Source: CBDBLK01 sp965215445 (GTDB lineage Bacteria; Bdellovibrionota; Bacteriovoracia; Bacteriovoracales; Bacteriovoracaceae). From it: a stretch of 64,000 nucleotides of DNA. Made by a program: the position numbers and the translations under genes. The notes under the pieces are model-generated. The model made no database searches. It saw only the letters and a program-made list of their open reading frames with translations, and was not told where the DNA came from. Positions 7,956-17,800 of this stretch are shown here, piece after piece; position 1 is the stretch's first letter; every line of letters begins with the position of its first letter. The DNA lies in contig CBDCDT010000002.1 in assembly GCA_965215445.1 (NCBI GenBank), positions 1,674,001 through 1,738,000 of the forward strand. Direction: 5' to 3'.

Positions 7956-8606
7956 TTAAAATTCGACAGTGATCTGGGGAGTGTTTTTTCTGTCGCCTTG
8001 GACGCGCTGTTGGAGTCTGAGCGCCTGGTTGAAGCGAGTCAGTGTCATGCGGTAATCTTCACAGCGCTCGTCGCCGATTTGCCGGCACAAGTCTTCCTGA
8101 TGGCGCTGTTTGATGGAGTCGACTATTTGCCGTTCTTCCTCCGGCGTGAGTCCGGCGGCGGAGCGCTCTTCGAGAGTCAGGCTTCTTTCGGTTTGAAAAG
8201 CGTTGCGCAGGCGCAGGTATTCCTGATAGTCCTCCTGGCCCATGCCGAAGCGCTCGTTAAACAAGTGGGAGGTGACCGCACCCCAACTTTCCTCGACTTG
8301 TTCCAGATAGGCGGCCTCGTTTTTTGCCGGTGGTTTTGTGGGGGGGGCCGGCGCGGGGGCGGTGGTCTTTTTTGGGACTGTGACCGGCCTTGGGGCCTGC
8401 ACTGTTTTGGGTGGCGCTGGAGCTGCGGGAGTAGGGGCCGGAGGTGGCGGAGTCGCGGCCTGCTTTTCGGGGAGTTGCCATTCTTCCTCTTCGAGATCGG
8501 TCGGGGAGATGGGGGACTCGAAGCTGATTCCGGTTCCCTCGTTGGAAACCCATAACCACAATCCCGTGGTAAAAAGTAAAGTAACTGCGATAAAACGCTT
8601 TTTCAT
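7956..8606 (-). CDS. secreted or anchored Pro/Ala-rich hypothetical protein
   Basis: 216 residues: an N-terminal hydrophobic segment (residues 5-20), an acidic patch, a low-complexity Pro/Ala/Lys linker (about residues 50-95) and a charged helical C-terminal domain containing two cysteines (LCRQIGDERCEDY). The linker suggests a periplasm-spanning tether carrying a small helical domain. No family is recognised. Confidence 0.6.
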   Translation of the reverse strand: MKKRFIAVTLLFTTGLWLWVSNEGTGISFESPISPTDLEEEEWQLPEKQAATPPPPAPTPAAPAPPKTVQAPRPVTVPKKTTAPAPAPPTKPPAKNEAAYLEQVEESWGAVTSHLFNERFGMGQEDYQEYLRLRNAFQTERSLTLEERSAAGLTPEEERQIVDSIKQRHQEDLCRQIGDERCEDYRMTLTRFNQALRLQQRVQGDRKNTPQITVEF

Positions 8607-8721
8607 GCCTCCTTATTACCCTTTTGTCGGCGGATTGTCAAATTGAGTGTGGTATTTTTATATGGACTTCTGGTTGCCAATGGGCCAAACTATTGAAATT
8701 ACGAAAGCAAGGTAGGAGTTC

Positions 8722-9408
8722 GTGTTCGATTTTCTTCCGCGGCAGATTTTTGCACGCCTTAATTCTTCCATCGCCAAAAAGCAAATTTTGGCACTCTCGG
8801 GCCTTTGCCTGTGCACTTTTTTGGTGCTTCACCTGGCCGGGAATTGCCTGATTTATGTGGGGCCGGAGGCCTTTAACCGCTACGCCCACGCCCTGATCGA
8901 AAATCCCTTGATCTATCTGGCCGAAGCGGGGCTTGCACTTTTGTTTTTGACTCACATTGGTCTGGCCCTGCACCTGACCTGGCTCAACCACGAGGCGCGG
9001 GGAGTCCAGTACAACAAAAAAGTTCCCACCGGGCGGGGGGCGACCATGGCCTCTTCGAGTATGCCTCTTACCGGCCTTATCATTCTGGTCTTTTTGGTGT
9101 TGCACATCTGGCACTTTAAGTTTGGGCCGTATTATTACGCCGAATACGATGGCATGGAAGTCCGCGACCTGCACCGCTTGGTGATGGAGTACTTTCAAAA
9201 CCCTCTGGCGGTGGGGTGGTATCTGCTGGCGATGGCGGCCTTGGGATTGCATTTGGGTCACGGGGTTTGGAGTGCTTTTCAGTCTCTGGGGTGGCACCAT
9301 CCCCAGTACCACGACTTTTGCCGGCTCTCTGCCCGCGCCTTTGCTTTGATTGTGGCGTTGGGGTTTGCCGCCCTTCCAGTGTATTGTTATTTGCAAGGAG
9401 AGGGATAA
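8722..9408 (+). CDS. sdhC: succinate dehydrogenase cytochrome b558 subunit
   Basis: 228 residues from a GTG preceded by AAGGTAGGAG. It has five hydrophobic helices with conserved histidines in FLVLHLAG, LTHIGLALH, LVLHIWH and LGLHLGHG, as expected for the di-haem b558 anchor of Bacillus/delta-type succinate:quinone reductases. It anchors SdhAB and passes electrons to (mena)quinone. Its stop overlaps the sdhA start by one base (TAATG), and sdhC-sdhA-sdhB form one operon. No sdhD is needed in this class. Confidence 0.95.
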   Translation: MFDFLPRQIFARLNSSIAKKQILALSGLCLCTFLVLHLAGNCLIYVGPEAFNRYAHALIENPLIYLAEAGLALLFLTHIGLALHLTWLNHEARGVQYNKKVPTGRGATMASSSMPLTGLIILVFLVLHIWHFKFGPYYYAEYDGMEVRDLHRLVMEYFQNPLAVGWYLLAMAALGLHLGHGVWSAFQSLGWHHPQYHDFCRLSARAFALIVALGFAALPVYCYLQGEG

Positions 9409-11342
9409 TGGCCGAACCCAAACGACTCGATGGCAAAGTTCCCCAAGGGGTTTCCATTCAGGACATGTGGGAGCGGCATCGTTTCAACATGAAGCTGGTC
9501 AATCCCGCCAACCGCAGAAAGTTTGAAATTATCGTGGTGGGAACTGGCCTGGCGGGGGCCTCGGCGGCGGCCACTCTGGCCGAGTTGGGGCATCCGGTGC
9601 GCGCCTTTTGCCTGCAAGATTCTCCGCGACGGGCGCACAGTATCGCCGCTCAGGGGGGGGTCAACGCCGCCAAAAATTATCCCAACGACGGGGATTCTGT
9701 CTGGCGCCTGTTTTACGACACGGTCAAGGGTGGGGACTACCGCGCCCGGGAGGCCAACGTCTACCGACTGGCCCAGGTTTCCAACCACATTATCGACCAG
9801 TGTGTGGCCCAGGGTGTGCCCTTTGCCCGGGAATACGGGGGAACGCTGGCCAACCGCTCTTTTGGAGGGGCGCAGGTGTCGCGCACCTTCTACGCTCGCG
9901 GGCAGACCGGCCAGCAACTTTTGCTGGGGGCCTATTCGGCGATGATGAAAGAGGTGAGCAGGAAAAGAGTCAGTCTGCACGTCCGCGAGGAGATGGTAGA
10001 TTTGGTGGTGGTGCAGGGGCAGGCGCGGGGAATCATCACCCGCAACGTGATTACGGGAGAGTTTTGCGCCTACGCCGCCGACGCTGTCTTGTTGTGTACG
10101 GGGGGTTACGGCAACGTCTATTTTCTCTCCACCAACGCCATGACCTCCAACGGTTCGGCGGCCTGGAAGGCCCACAAAAAGGGGGCGATGTTCGCCAACC
10201 CTTGCTATACCCAGATTCACCCCACTTGTATTCCCGTCCACGGGGACGCCCAGTCCAAGCTGACCTTGATGAGCGAATCCTTGCGCAACGACGGGCGGGT
10301 GTGGGTGCCGGCCGCTCCCGGTGACAAGCGCCCGCCGAGGGAAATCCCCGAGTCCGAGCGGGATTATTTTTTGGAGCGCAAGTATCCCTCGTTTGGCAAT
10401 TTGGTTCCCAGAGACGTGGCCTCCAGGAACGCCAAGGAACAGGTCGATGCCGGCAAGGGCGTCGGTTCTACCGGGGTGGCGGTGTATTTGGATTTCACCG
10501 ACGCCGTCAAACGCCAGGGGGAAGACACCATCCGCGAGCGCTACGGTAACCTGTTTGATATGTATAACCGGATCACCGACGAAGACCCCTACGTCTCTCC
10601 CATGCGCATTTATCCCGCCGTTCACTACACTATGGGGGGACTGTGGGTGGACTACCATTTGCAAACCACTGTTCCCGGACTTTTTGCTCTGGGAGAGGCC
10701 AATTTTTCCGACCACGGGGCCAACCGGCTAGGGGCCTCGGCACTGATGCAGGGATTGGCCGACGGCTATTTTGTGATTCCCTCCACCCTGGCCCACTATT
10801 TGGCCAGCGAGGGCAACCGCGAAGTGAAAGTCACCATCCGCGAGCCGGAATTTGATCAGGCCTTGCGCCGGGCCAAGGAGCGTTTCCATAAATTGCGCTC
10901 GGTGGGTGGGCTGCGCTCGGTGGACACTTTTCACAAGCAACTGGGCCATATCATGTGGGAAGGGGTGGGCATGGCCCGCAATCAAGAGGGGCTGGAAAAG
11001 GCCATCACCGACATTCAAACCCTGCGCCAGGAATTTTGGAGTGACGTCAAAGTCACCGGCTCTGAAGTGGGAGTTAATTTGGAGTTGGAAAAGGCCAACC
11101 GGGTGGCCGACTTTTTGGAGTTGGGCGAGTTGATGGCCAGGGATGCGCTGGAACGCAAAGAATCCTGTGGCGGGCACTTCCGCGAAGAATTTCAAACCGA
11201 AGACAACGAGGCCAGGCGCGACGATGAAAACTTTAGTCATGTGGCCGCCTGGGAGTGGGCCGGAGAGGGAACGCCTCAAGTGCGCAATACGGAAGAGTTG
11301 AATTTTGAGTATGTGGCCCTCTCTCAGAGGTCTTATAAGTAG
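9408..11342 (+). CDS. sdhA: succinate dehydrogenase flavoprotein subunit
   Basis: 644 residues. I place the start at the ATG at 9408, inside the sdhC stop, with AAGGAGAGGG just upstream; a longer open frame back to 9216 overlaps sdhC and has no ribosome site. The FAD-binding GTGLAGASAAA is near residue 45 and HSIAAQGGVNA near residue 77 carries the histidine that binds FAD covalently. The substrate-site segments (HYTMGGLWVDY, GEANFSDHGANRLGASALMQGLADGYF) are present. It oxidises succinate to fumarate in the TCA cycle, or the reverse. The C-terminal helical region ends normally. Confidence 0.97.
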   Translation: MAEPKRLDGKVPQGVSIQDMWERHRFNMKLVNPANRRKFEIIVVGTGLAGASAAATLAELGHPVRAFCLQDSPRRAHSIAAQGGVNAAKNYPNDGDSVWRLFYDTVKGGDYRAREANVYRLAQVSNHIIDQCVAQGVPFAREYGGTLANRSFGGAQVSRTFYARGQTGQQLLLGAYSAMMKEVSRKRVSLHVREEMVDLVVVQGQARGIITRNVITGEFCAYAADAVLLCTGGYGNVYFLSTNAMTSNGSAAWKAHKKGAMFANPCYTQIHPTCIPVHGDAQSKLTLMSESLRNDGRVWVPAAPGDKRPPREIPESERDYFLERKYPSFGNLVPRDVASRNAKEQVDAGKGVGSTGVAVYLDFTDAVKRQGEDTIRERYGNLFDMYNRITDEDPYVSPMRIYPAVHYTMGGLWVDYHLQTTVPGLFALGEANFSDHGANRLGASALMQGLADGYFVIPSTLAHYLASEGNREVKVTIREPEFDQALRRAKERFHKLRSVGGLRSVDTFHKQLGHIMWEGVGMARNQEGLEKAITDIQTLRQEFWSDVKVTGSEVGVNLELEKANRVADFLELGELMARDALERKESCGGHFREEFQTEDNEARRDDENFSHVAAWEWAGEGTPQVRNTEELNFEYVALSQRSYK

Positions 11343-11351
11343 GAGTTATTC

Positions 11352-12158
11352 ATGGGTGGGGACGACGCTTTGATGACACTCAAATTAAAAATTTGGCGCC
11401 AGAATGTGGCGGTGGCGACAGAGGGTGATTCAGAAGAGGCCCCTGCCGCTCCCGAGGGCGGATTGGTGGACTATACTTTGAAAGGGGTTTCTCCAGACAG
11501 TTCCTTTTTGGAAATGCTCGACCAACTCAATGAAAAACTGGTTTCCGAAGGGGAAGACCCGGTGGCCTTTGACCACGACTGCCGCGAGGGCATTTGTGGT
11601 ATGTGTTCGCTGATGATCAACGGTCAGGCACATGGCCCAAGGCCTGCCACCACCACCTGTCAGTTGCACATGCGCTCCTTTGAAGACGGCGACACCATTG
11701 TGATCGAACCCTTCCGCGCCCGCGCGTTTCCAGTCATCAAAGATTTGATGGTGGATCGCTCGGCCTTTGACAAAATTATAACTGCGGGGGGATATGTTTC
11801 GGTCAACACCGGACAGGCCGGTGAGGCCAACCAAATTTTGGTTTCCAAAGAGCGCGCCGATTTGGCGATGGACGCCGCTTCCTGCATTGGTTGCGGGGCC
11901 TGTGTGGCCAGTTGTAAAAACGCCTCGGCAATGCTGTTTGTGGGGGCCAAGGTTTCCCAACTTTCCGTGCTGCCACAGGGCGACCCCGAAAGGACATCGC
12001 GGGTGCTGAGCATGGTGGAAACCATGGACGAACTGGGGTTTGGCAACTGTACCAACGAGGCCGAGTGCGAGGCCGCCTGCCCCAAGGAAATCAATATTTC
12101 CAACATTGCCCGCCTCAACCGGGAATATTTGAGCGCCCTTTTAAAAAGCAAAAATTAG
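11352..12158 (+). CDS. sdhB: succinate dehydrogenase iron-sulfur subunit
   Basis: 268 residues, ATG preceded by AGGAGTT. The [2Fe-2S] ferredoxin domain has CREGICGMCSLMINGQ and a fourth Cys in TTCQLHM. The C-terminal bundle has CIGCGACVASC for the [4Fe-4S] centre and the CTNEAECEAACP set for the [3Fe-4S] centre. A 20-residue acidic Ala/Glu insert near residues 24-40 is unusual. It carries electrons from SdhA to SdhC. Confidence 0.97.
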   Translation: MGGDDALMTLKLKIWRQNVAVATEGDSEEAPAAPEGGLVDYTLKGVSPDSSFLEMLDQLNEKLVSEGEDPVAFDHDCREGICGMCSLMINGQAHGPRPATTTCQLHMRSFEDGDTIVIEPFRARAFPVIKDLMVDRSAFDKIITAGGYVSVNTGQAGEANQILVSKERADLAMDAASCIGCGACVASCKNASAMLFVGAKVSQLSVLPQGDPERTSRVLSMVETMDELGFGNCTNEAECEAACPKEINISNIARLNREYLSALLKSKN

Positions 12159-12161
12159 GCG

Positions 12162-13259
12162 GTGTTGGTTTATTCAAAGACTCTCAATACTTATCTTGCG
12201 CGGCTGAGACAGCGCTCGCGGGAGATTCTAAGTAAGGAAATGGGCCTCAAGGTAGGACGCCGGCGCTTTGTATGGGGTCACTACTGGATTCCCTTTGATA
12301 TTGTGGCCTTTGAAGATGCCAAAAAGCTGGGGTATTTTGACAGCGAAACCTTCCAAATTGGACTCAACAAACAACTGCTCTTTTGCGCCAAACCTGGCGT
12401 ATTGGACAATATTTTGCGTCACGAGTGGGCGCACTTTTATTGCCATCTTCACTATTCCAAAAGCGAAGATGACTCTCCCCACGGCGCAAATTACCGCGAG
12501 GTATGCCGGAAATTCGGCTGGGGGGCAGAGGTTTTTAGCGCCTACAGTGATCTCGACTACGAAAACCAAAAAATCCACGCCGGGGCCGAATTTGAAAAAA
12601 TTTTCGCCCGCCTCCAGAAACTGTTTAACCTGAGCAGTTCCCCAAATCCCCACGAGGCGGAACTGGCCACCCTCAAGGCCAACCAACTGCTGCTCAAGTA
12701 CAATTTGGAGTTGTTGGGCAAGGAGGAGGCAGAGGGGGAAGTCCTGGTCAGGCGGGTTTATTGGGCCAGGCGCTCCGATGCCACCTTGAATGTGCTCTAT
12801 CAGGTGCTCCGGCATTTTTATGTGGGCACGGTCATCAACCGCACCTCCCGGGGCGTGTATCTGGAAGTCGCAGGCCCGCGGGTGAGCGTCGAACTCGCCG
12901 ACTGCACCGGAAAGTTTTTGGCCCTGGAATTTGAGCGCCTGTGGAATCTCGCCAAGAAAAAAAACTGCTGGCGTGGCCCGGGCCAAAAAAACTCCTATAT
13001 TCAAGGCCTCGGTGAAGGCCTTGCCCGCAAACTGCAAAAACAATCCCAAAGGCAGGCGGGGGAATCGCCCCGCGCCTTGGTGCTACTTGAAAACCAAATG
13101 GAGAGGCAGATGCGCCTCGCCTACCCGCGCCTGGGCAGGGCCAGTCTTTCCGGGGGAAGTGCCCACGCGGGGGCCCGCGCTGTCGGGGCCAGCGATGGCC
13201 AAAACCTGTCCCTCAAACGGGGCCTTAGCTCTTCCCGTCCGCCGCTGTTCTTGACTTGA
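12162..13259 (+). CDS. SprT-like zinc-binding and DUF2786 domain protein
   Basis: 365 residues from a GTG three bases after sdhB. The N-terminal domain contains NILRHEWAHFYCHLHYSKSEDDSPHGANYREVCRKFG, a His-Glu-x-x-His metal site like SprT metalloprotease-type proteins. The middle (HEAELATLKANQLLLKYNLEL, then a ten-turn helical region) matches the DUF2786 pattern. The C-terminus is basic and low complexity. Substrate unknown. Co-transcription with sdh is suggested by the spacing, but a functional link is not obvious. Confidence 0.8.
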   Translation: MLVYSKTLNTYLARLRQRSREILSKEMGLKVGRRRFVWGHYWIPFDIVAFEDAKKLGYFDSETFQIGLNKQLLFCAKPGVLDNILRHEWAHFYCHLHYSKSEDDSPHGANYREVCRKFGWGAEVFSAYSDLDYENQKIHAGAEFEKIFARLQKLFNLSSSPNPHEAELATLKANQLLLKYNLELLGKEEAEGEVLVRRVYWARRSDATLNVLYQVLRHFYVGTVINRTSRGVYLEVAGPRVSVELADCTGKFLALEFERLWNLAKKKNCWRGPGQKNSYIQGLGEGLARKLQKQSQRQAGESPRALVLLENQMERQMRLAYPRLGRASLSGGSAHAGARAVGASDGQNLSLKRGLSSSRPPLFLT

Positions 13260-13264
13260 GGGAA

Positions 13265-13882
13265 TTACGGCAGAGGCACTGCCGTGGATTGTTCGGCCAC
13301 CACCGGCCGGCCAAAATCTTTCAAAAAACTTTCAAACCGATCAAAGATTTGATGGTGGTTCCGGTCGTTTGGATTCGGTGAGATAAGGCCAGAGCGAACT
13401 TGATCCCGCAATTGTTCGAGATTCCTGTAATCGGTTGCACCACCATAATGACTGTAAACCAGGGTTATCATTGAAGCGACGGTCACAAGGCCTGAATAGA
13501 TAAAAAGGCGTGGCCTTGCCAGTTTCTTGGGGAGATCAATATTATCAACACTAAAAATCATTCCGGCCAGGCCGCCCAGCAAACTGAATGGACTGAGTCG
13601 ATTTACATGATAGGCCCCACGGTTTGATTCCATCTCGGAAGAGACTTCCGAAAGAAACTGGTTCAAGTCGCCGTTGTCGACATCGGTTTTGTTTGGACAA
13701 GAAACCCAAGGGTTTGGAGAATCCTTTTTATAGCAGGTCGTGATACGGATGGTTTGTCCGTTGTCCCGTTTTTCCGAAAAGTAAAAGCTGGGCCGTTCTT
13801 TGGTTTTGGCCTCGTCGGCATACACGCCAAGCGGAACCAGGATGAGAGACAGAGATAGAGGGTAAACTTTGAGCAACTTCAT
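13265..13882 (-). CDS. hypothetical envelope protein with signal peptide
   Basis: 205 residues: a signal peptide (1-22), a section with two cysteines (TTCYKKDSPNPWVSCPNK) and two hydrophobic segments (about residues 100-112 and 125-145), then a charged helix. It is convergent with the SprT-like gene (5 bases apart). No family is recognised. Confidence 0.6.
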   Translation of the reverse strand: MKLLKVYPLSLSLILVPLGVYADEAKTKERPSFYFSEKRDNGQTIRITTCYKKDSPNPWVSCPNKTDVDNGDLNQFLSEVSSEMESNRGAYHVNRLSPFSLLGGLAGMIFSVDNIDLPKKLARPRLFIYSGLVTVASMITLVYSHYGGATDYRNLEQLRDQVRSGLISPNPNDRNHHQIFDRFESFLKDFGRPVVAEQSTAVPLP

Positions 13883-13989
13883 AAAACCTCGTTTTGTGCG
13901 GCCATCAAAATTGATAATGAAGGGTAAAACTGGCTATTTGTAAAGTCAAGTATGGCATTAATTATTTAAGACTTGACTTGAGGGAATTT

Positions 13990-14823
13990 ATGCTTTATTT
14001 GAAAACAGTGATGAGGCCAAGACTTTTCTTTTTGTGTTTTGCTCTGATGATTCTCACCAGCGTCGAGGGGATGCCGTGTCCCAATGCGGTTGCCAGACTG
14101 ATGGGAGGCCATGCCCTTACCCTGTTTGAGAATCTTGCAAAAAAACAGGGAGTCGGCCAAAAAGTGCTTGGGCACGCCGCTTTTGTCAGTTTTATTTTCA
14201 AGCATATTGAGGCCAAAGCATGGGAAATGCAGGCGACTCTGGTGACTCAGTTGCAGTGGGCACTGGTGATGGGGGACAATCCGTCGCATTTTGCAAAAAA
14301 AGGCAAGAAAGTGAGTCTAAGCGGCCGGGAAGTGCTGGTCGATTTCAACCTTCCGGTGGAAAACGTATCCTGGGAAGAAGTTCAGCAATTCTTGCAGCGC
14401 TTAAACCAATTTCAAGACGAATACACCTACAGTTTGCCTTCAAATAAAGAGTGGGAGTTTGCCGCCAGGGGGGGAACCGACACCCATTACCCGTTTGGAG
14501 ACAGTGAGAACGATTTGCCCTCTCATGCCTGGTTTTGGGGCAATTCGGGGGATCAGACCCATCCAGTGGGCCTGTTTCCCCCCAATCCCTTTGGCCTCTA
14601 CGATATCAATGGCAATGTCTGGGAGTGGACGAGTTATACCGGCCCCAGCCTTCCCATTCACATTTTTCGCGGCGGTTCTTGGTATAGCGACGGATGGTTT
14701 TTGCGCACGGCGTATAAGAGTCCCGTCTTTGCCCATTACAAGGCCTCCAACGTGGGGCTTCGCCTGATGCGAAGGCCCCGATCCAATGCTCCCTTCCCCT
14801 CTCCCAAATTTTACATACCCTAA
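13990..14823 (+). CDS. secreted FGE-sulfatase-fold (SUMF1-like) protein
   Basis: 277 residues from an ATG with AGGGAA five bases upstream; an in-frame TTG 12 bases earlier has no ribosome site. Signal peptide about 1-26. The domain starts WEMQATLVTQLQWALVMGDNPS and contains PVENVSWEEVQQFLQRLN, LPSNKEWEFAARGG, NPFGLYDINGNVWEW and IFRGGSWYSDGWFLRTAYKS. This is the formylglycine-generating-enzyme fold, but the catalytic cysteines after RGGSW are absent, so it is more likely a binding or structural variant. It is a close paralog of the C-terminal domain of the next gene. Confidence 0.85.
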   Translation: MLYLKTVMRPRLFFLCFALMILTSVEGMPCPNAVARLMGGHALTLFENLAKKQGVGQKVLGHAAFVSFIFKHIEAKAWEMQATLVTQLQWALVMGDNPSHFAKKGKKVSLSGREVLVDFNLPVENVSWEEVQQFLQRLNQFQDEYTYSLPSNKEWEFAARGGTDTHYPFGDSENDLPSHAWFWGNSGDQTHPVGLFPPNPFGLYDINGNVWEWTSYTGPSLPIHIFRGGSWYSDGWFLRTAYKSPVFAHYKASNVGLRLMRRPRSNAPFPSPKFYIP

Positions 14824-14860
14824 AGTGACAATTTGCCCTGGCCACGGTAGGCAAGGCCTG

Positions 14861-17800
14861 ATGGAAAAAAGATTCCCTTTTTACTTTATTTTTTTGGCGC
14901 TGGCGTGGTGTGGCGCCTTTTCGACCGCTGCCGCGCCCATGGGTTTTTTCGCCCGTTGTTCAGAAACGGTACAGAGGCTTTTGGGGAAGACTCTCGGAAA
15001 AGCAGATAAACCCACAACCTCTAAAACCTTTAAAACTTTCGACGAATTGTTGGGGGACTTTAGCAAAGGCCTGATTCCCGACTTGGACGATCCCTCTCAA
15101 AGGCACGCTTTTGAAATCTACCGCAAAGTCCGCTTTGGCGACCCCCTCTTTCCCCATTTGCGGCCCAGTGCCCTGGCCGACCTGGCCGGTCTTTTGAAAA
15201 AGTATCCCGAACTGAAAAAAGAACCCTTTCTCAATTTTCGGGTGGAATTCAAGGGGAAGGGTCACCCGGTCACCAAAGAATTTTCCACCTTTTTAAATTC
15301 CCAAATCAAAAACGCCGGGCAAATTCGCAGCAATCTCTTTCAGGTGGACGCCAACCTGGGTTTTTGGAAAAAGGTTTTGGGTTACGAAGGGCCAATGAGT
15401 GCTTTGAAAAACCGAGAAGAAAAACGGCAGCACTTTATGAAATTCCTGGAGCAACGCTTTCCCTCCCCATTGCGTTCCCTGATTGCTCAAAAGGATGTTT
15501 CGTTTTCACTCAAGGCCAGAAGGTTGTACCGGCATTTGTTGCGGGAGCGCCAGCGTTTGCAAAATGAGGAAAAAGATGTGCGCCTCATCTCTCAACTGAT
15601 CGTGGATTTGATCCACACGGCGGGTTATCACCAAAGAGAACTGGTCGGGATGATCAAAAATGGAGATGGCATGGAACGTTTGAGTGCCTTTAGAAAAATT
15701 CTCCAGGTCAGAGAGGAATTGGCCGGAGAACTTGGCCATGCCAATTTTGAACAGGTTTTAAAAGACTTGGGAGTTGCCGGCCCTTCCAGTTTGTCGGGAA
15801 TGGATTTGTGGGAAACTCTGCGTTTTTTGGAAAATCAAATGCTGCGAAAAGGGCCTGGGGTAGATACTCACATTTCCAAGACCATACGCCATCTCTCACT
15901 GGTGGAATCTCCTTTTAGAGCATGTCTGGGGGGAAATGATTGTTCGTCGAAAGAATATTTTTCCAAGGCGTTGGATCCCAATTACCACTACTTTACCTTT
16001 ACCGATGAACGGGGCCATTCCAGTGGGCAGGTAACCATTGTTTTGGGAGAGGCGGAGAATAAAGAGAGGGAGAAGGTCAAAGTTGCCTTTGTGGATAAAT
16101 TGCAAAATGTGGCCAACAAAGATATTCCCGTATTGCTTGAGGGGGTCAGGCAAAGCGTGGCCGAAAAGGGATACCGTCTCGCCGTTCCCGAAAATGGGGG
16201 CATTAACGGCTTTAGCGGAGTTTCCAATCAGCCCAAGACACGTTTGTTTATTGAAACCTATCTCAAGCGAGATTGGGAAGAGGCTTTTTCGGATTTTTAC
16301 CCCCATCCCAATGCTTACGATTTTTCCCTGGGTCATTCCCGAGCGCACGACAAACTCCCGTTACGGCCGTTGCTGCCCTTGACTTCTTCTGCCTGGGAAA
16401 TGCATGCCACAGATTTGCACCTTCCCTGGAAGGTGGCCAATTTGGATTTAAAGGCATTGGTGTTGGATTCGATAGCTTTAAAACGCGGAGGAGTGGAGGA
16501 TAAGCTGCGCTATATTGCTTCGATGGATGCTGCTCTTAAGGCGCGTCTTTCCCCCGATCCCGGCTTTCAATCGACACTGAATTTGTGGTTACACAATCGC
16601 TCTCAGTCGTTTAAATTGAGGAAGCGCATTTTTTTATACCGCTGGTTTGAACAAAAAACCACTTTTTCTCAACAAATGCTGGAAACCTTTGGGCCGGGGG
16701 AACGCGTGGTATTGATTCAAAACCTGTGGGATACACCCAGATACAAAGAGCGTCTTTTGAATGATGGATTTGTCTTTGCGTTGGTAGCGGTCAGGAACAA
16801 TCCCAAACTGAGAGAATCGCTGGCCCAGGTGTATTTCCCCAAGCATTGGGAGGCGATTTCCCAAGTGTTGCAAGCGGAAGACATTCCCGATGATGAGCTA
16901 TTTCACGTTTTGGAAAAAGTCAAAACCGGCCTTGATTCCCGCTCAATAGTAGAATTGGTTGGCGTTGCAAAACTATTTCGCGGCAGTAGTTTGCAAGAGT
17001 GGATGGAAGACAAATTTGTGCAAAGTTTTTTCAATACAACTTCTACTAATGCGGGTTTTTCCAAAGTTTTTGCCGAATTTAATTCATCGGATGCGATGAC
17101 TTTACGCCTGGTTGAGAGAGTGATTGATCTGGTGGAAGACTCTTCCTCGAAAACATTTCCCGCTCTTAAAACCTACTCAAAGCTTTTCCATTTTAAAAAA
17201 GAGACTCAGATCACAAGCTTGAAAGATGTGGCGATTGCTTGGCTTCAAAAAGGCGACCAGCGGGTGGTGGATTTGAAAGCACAGTTTCTCATCGGCCAAA
17301 TTGGTTCGGGAAGGAGAAATTTTGAGAACTGCCTGGAACTCGTGCCCGAGTCCGAACGGGCGGCGCTTTGGCGGGGGATTGATCGGGAGACGTCGTTTGG
17401 ACTGTTTCGCCATTTGGTGCGTGAGTGGGCCATTAGCGGGAAAGTTTTTGATCAGGGTGTGTTGGAAAGCTTTGAGTTCAAGCTAGTGGATTTTCCCGAG
17501 AAAAGCTTTGAGATGCAGGCGACAGAGGTGACCCAGCTTCAGTACGCGTTGGTGATGGGCCGCAACCCCTCGAAGTTTGTCCAGGGAGATGGGATGGCGA
17601 ATTTGCGCCTCGGGGGCAGAAGCGTGCGTATTCACCCCAACCGTCCGGTGGAAATGGTATCTTGGGAAGAGGCACAGGAATTTATCGAACGCTTGAATCA
17701 GCTTCAAAGTGATTACACCTACCGATTGCCCACGAATGAGGAATGGGAATTTGCCATGCGGGGAGGAAGCGAGCAAAGTGATATGCGCTATTGGTTTGGA

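Noticed and set aside
9216..9407. Upstream extension of the sdhA frame
   Set aside because: It lies inside sdhC in another frame and has no ribosome-binding site; the ATG at 9408 overlaps the sdhC stop and has AAGGAGAGGG nearby.
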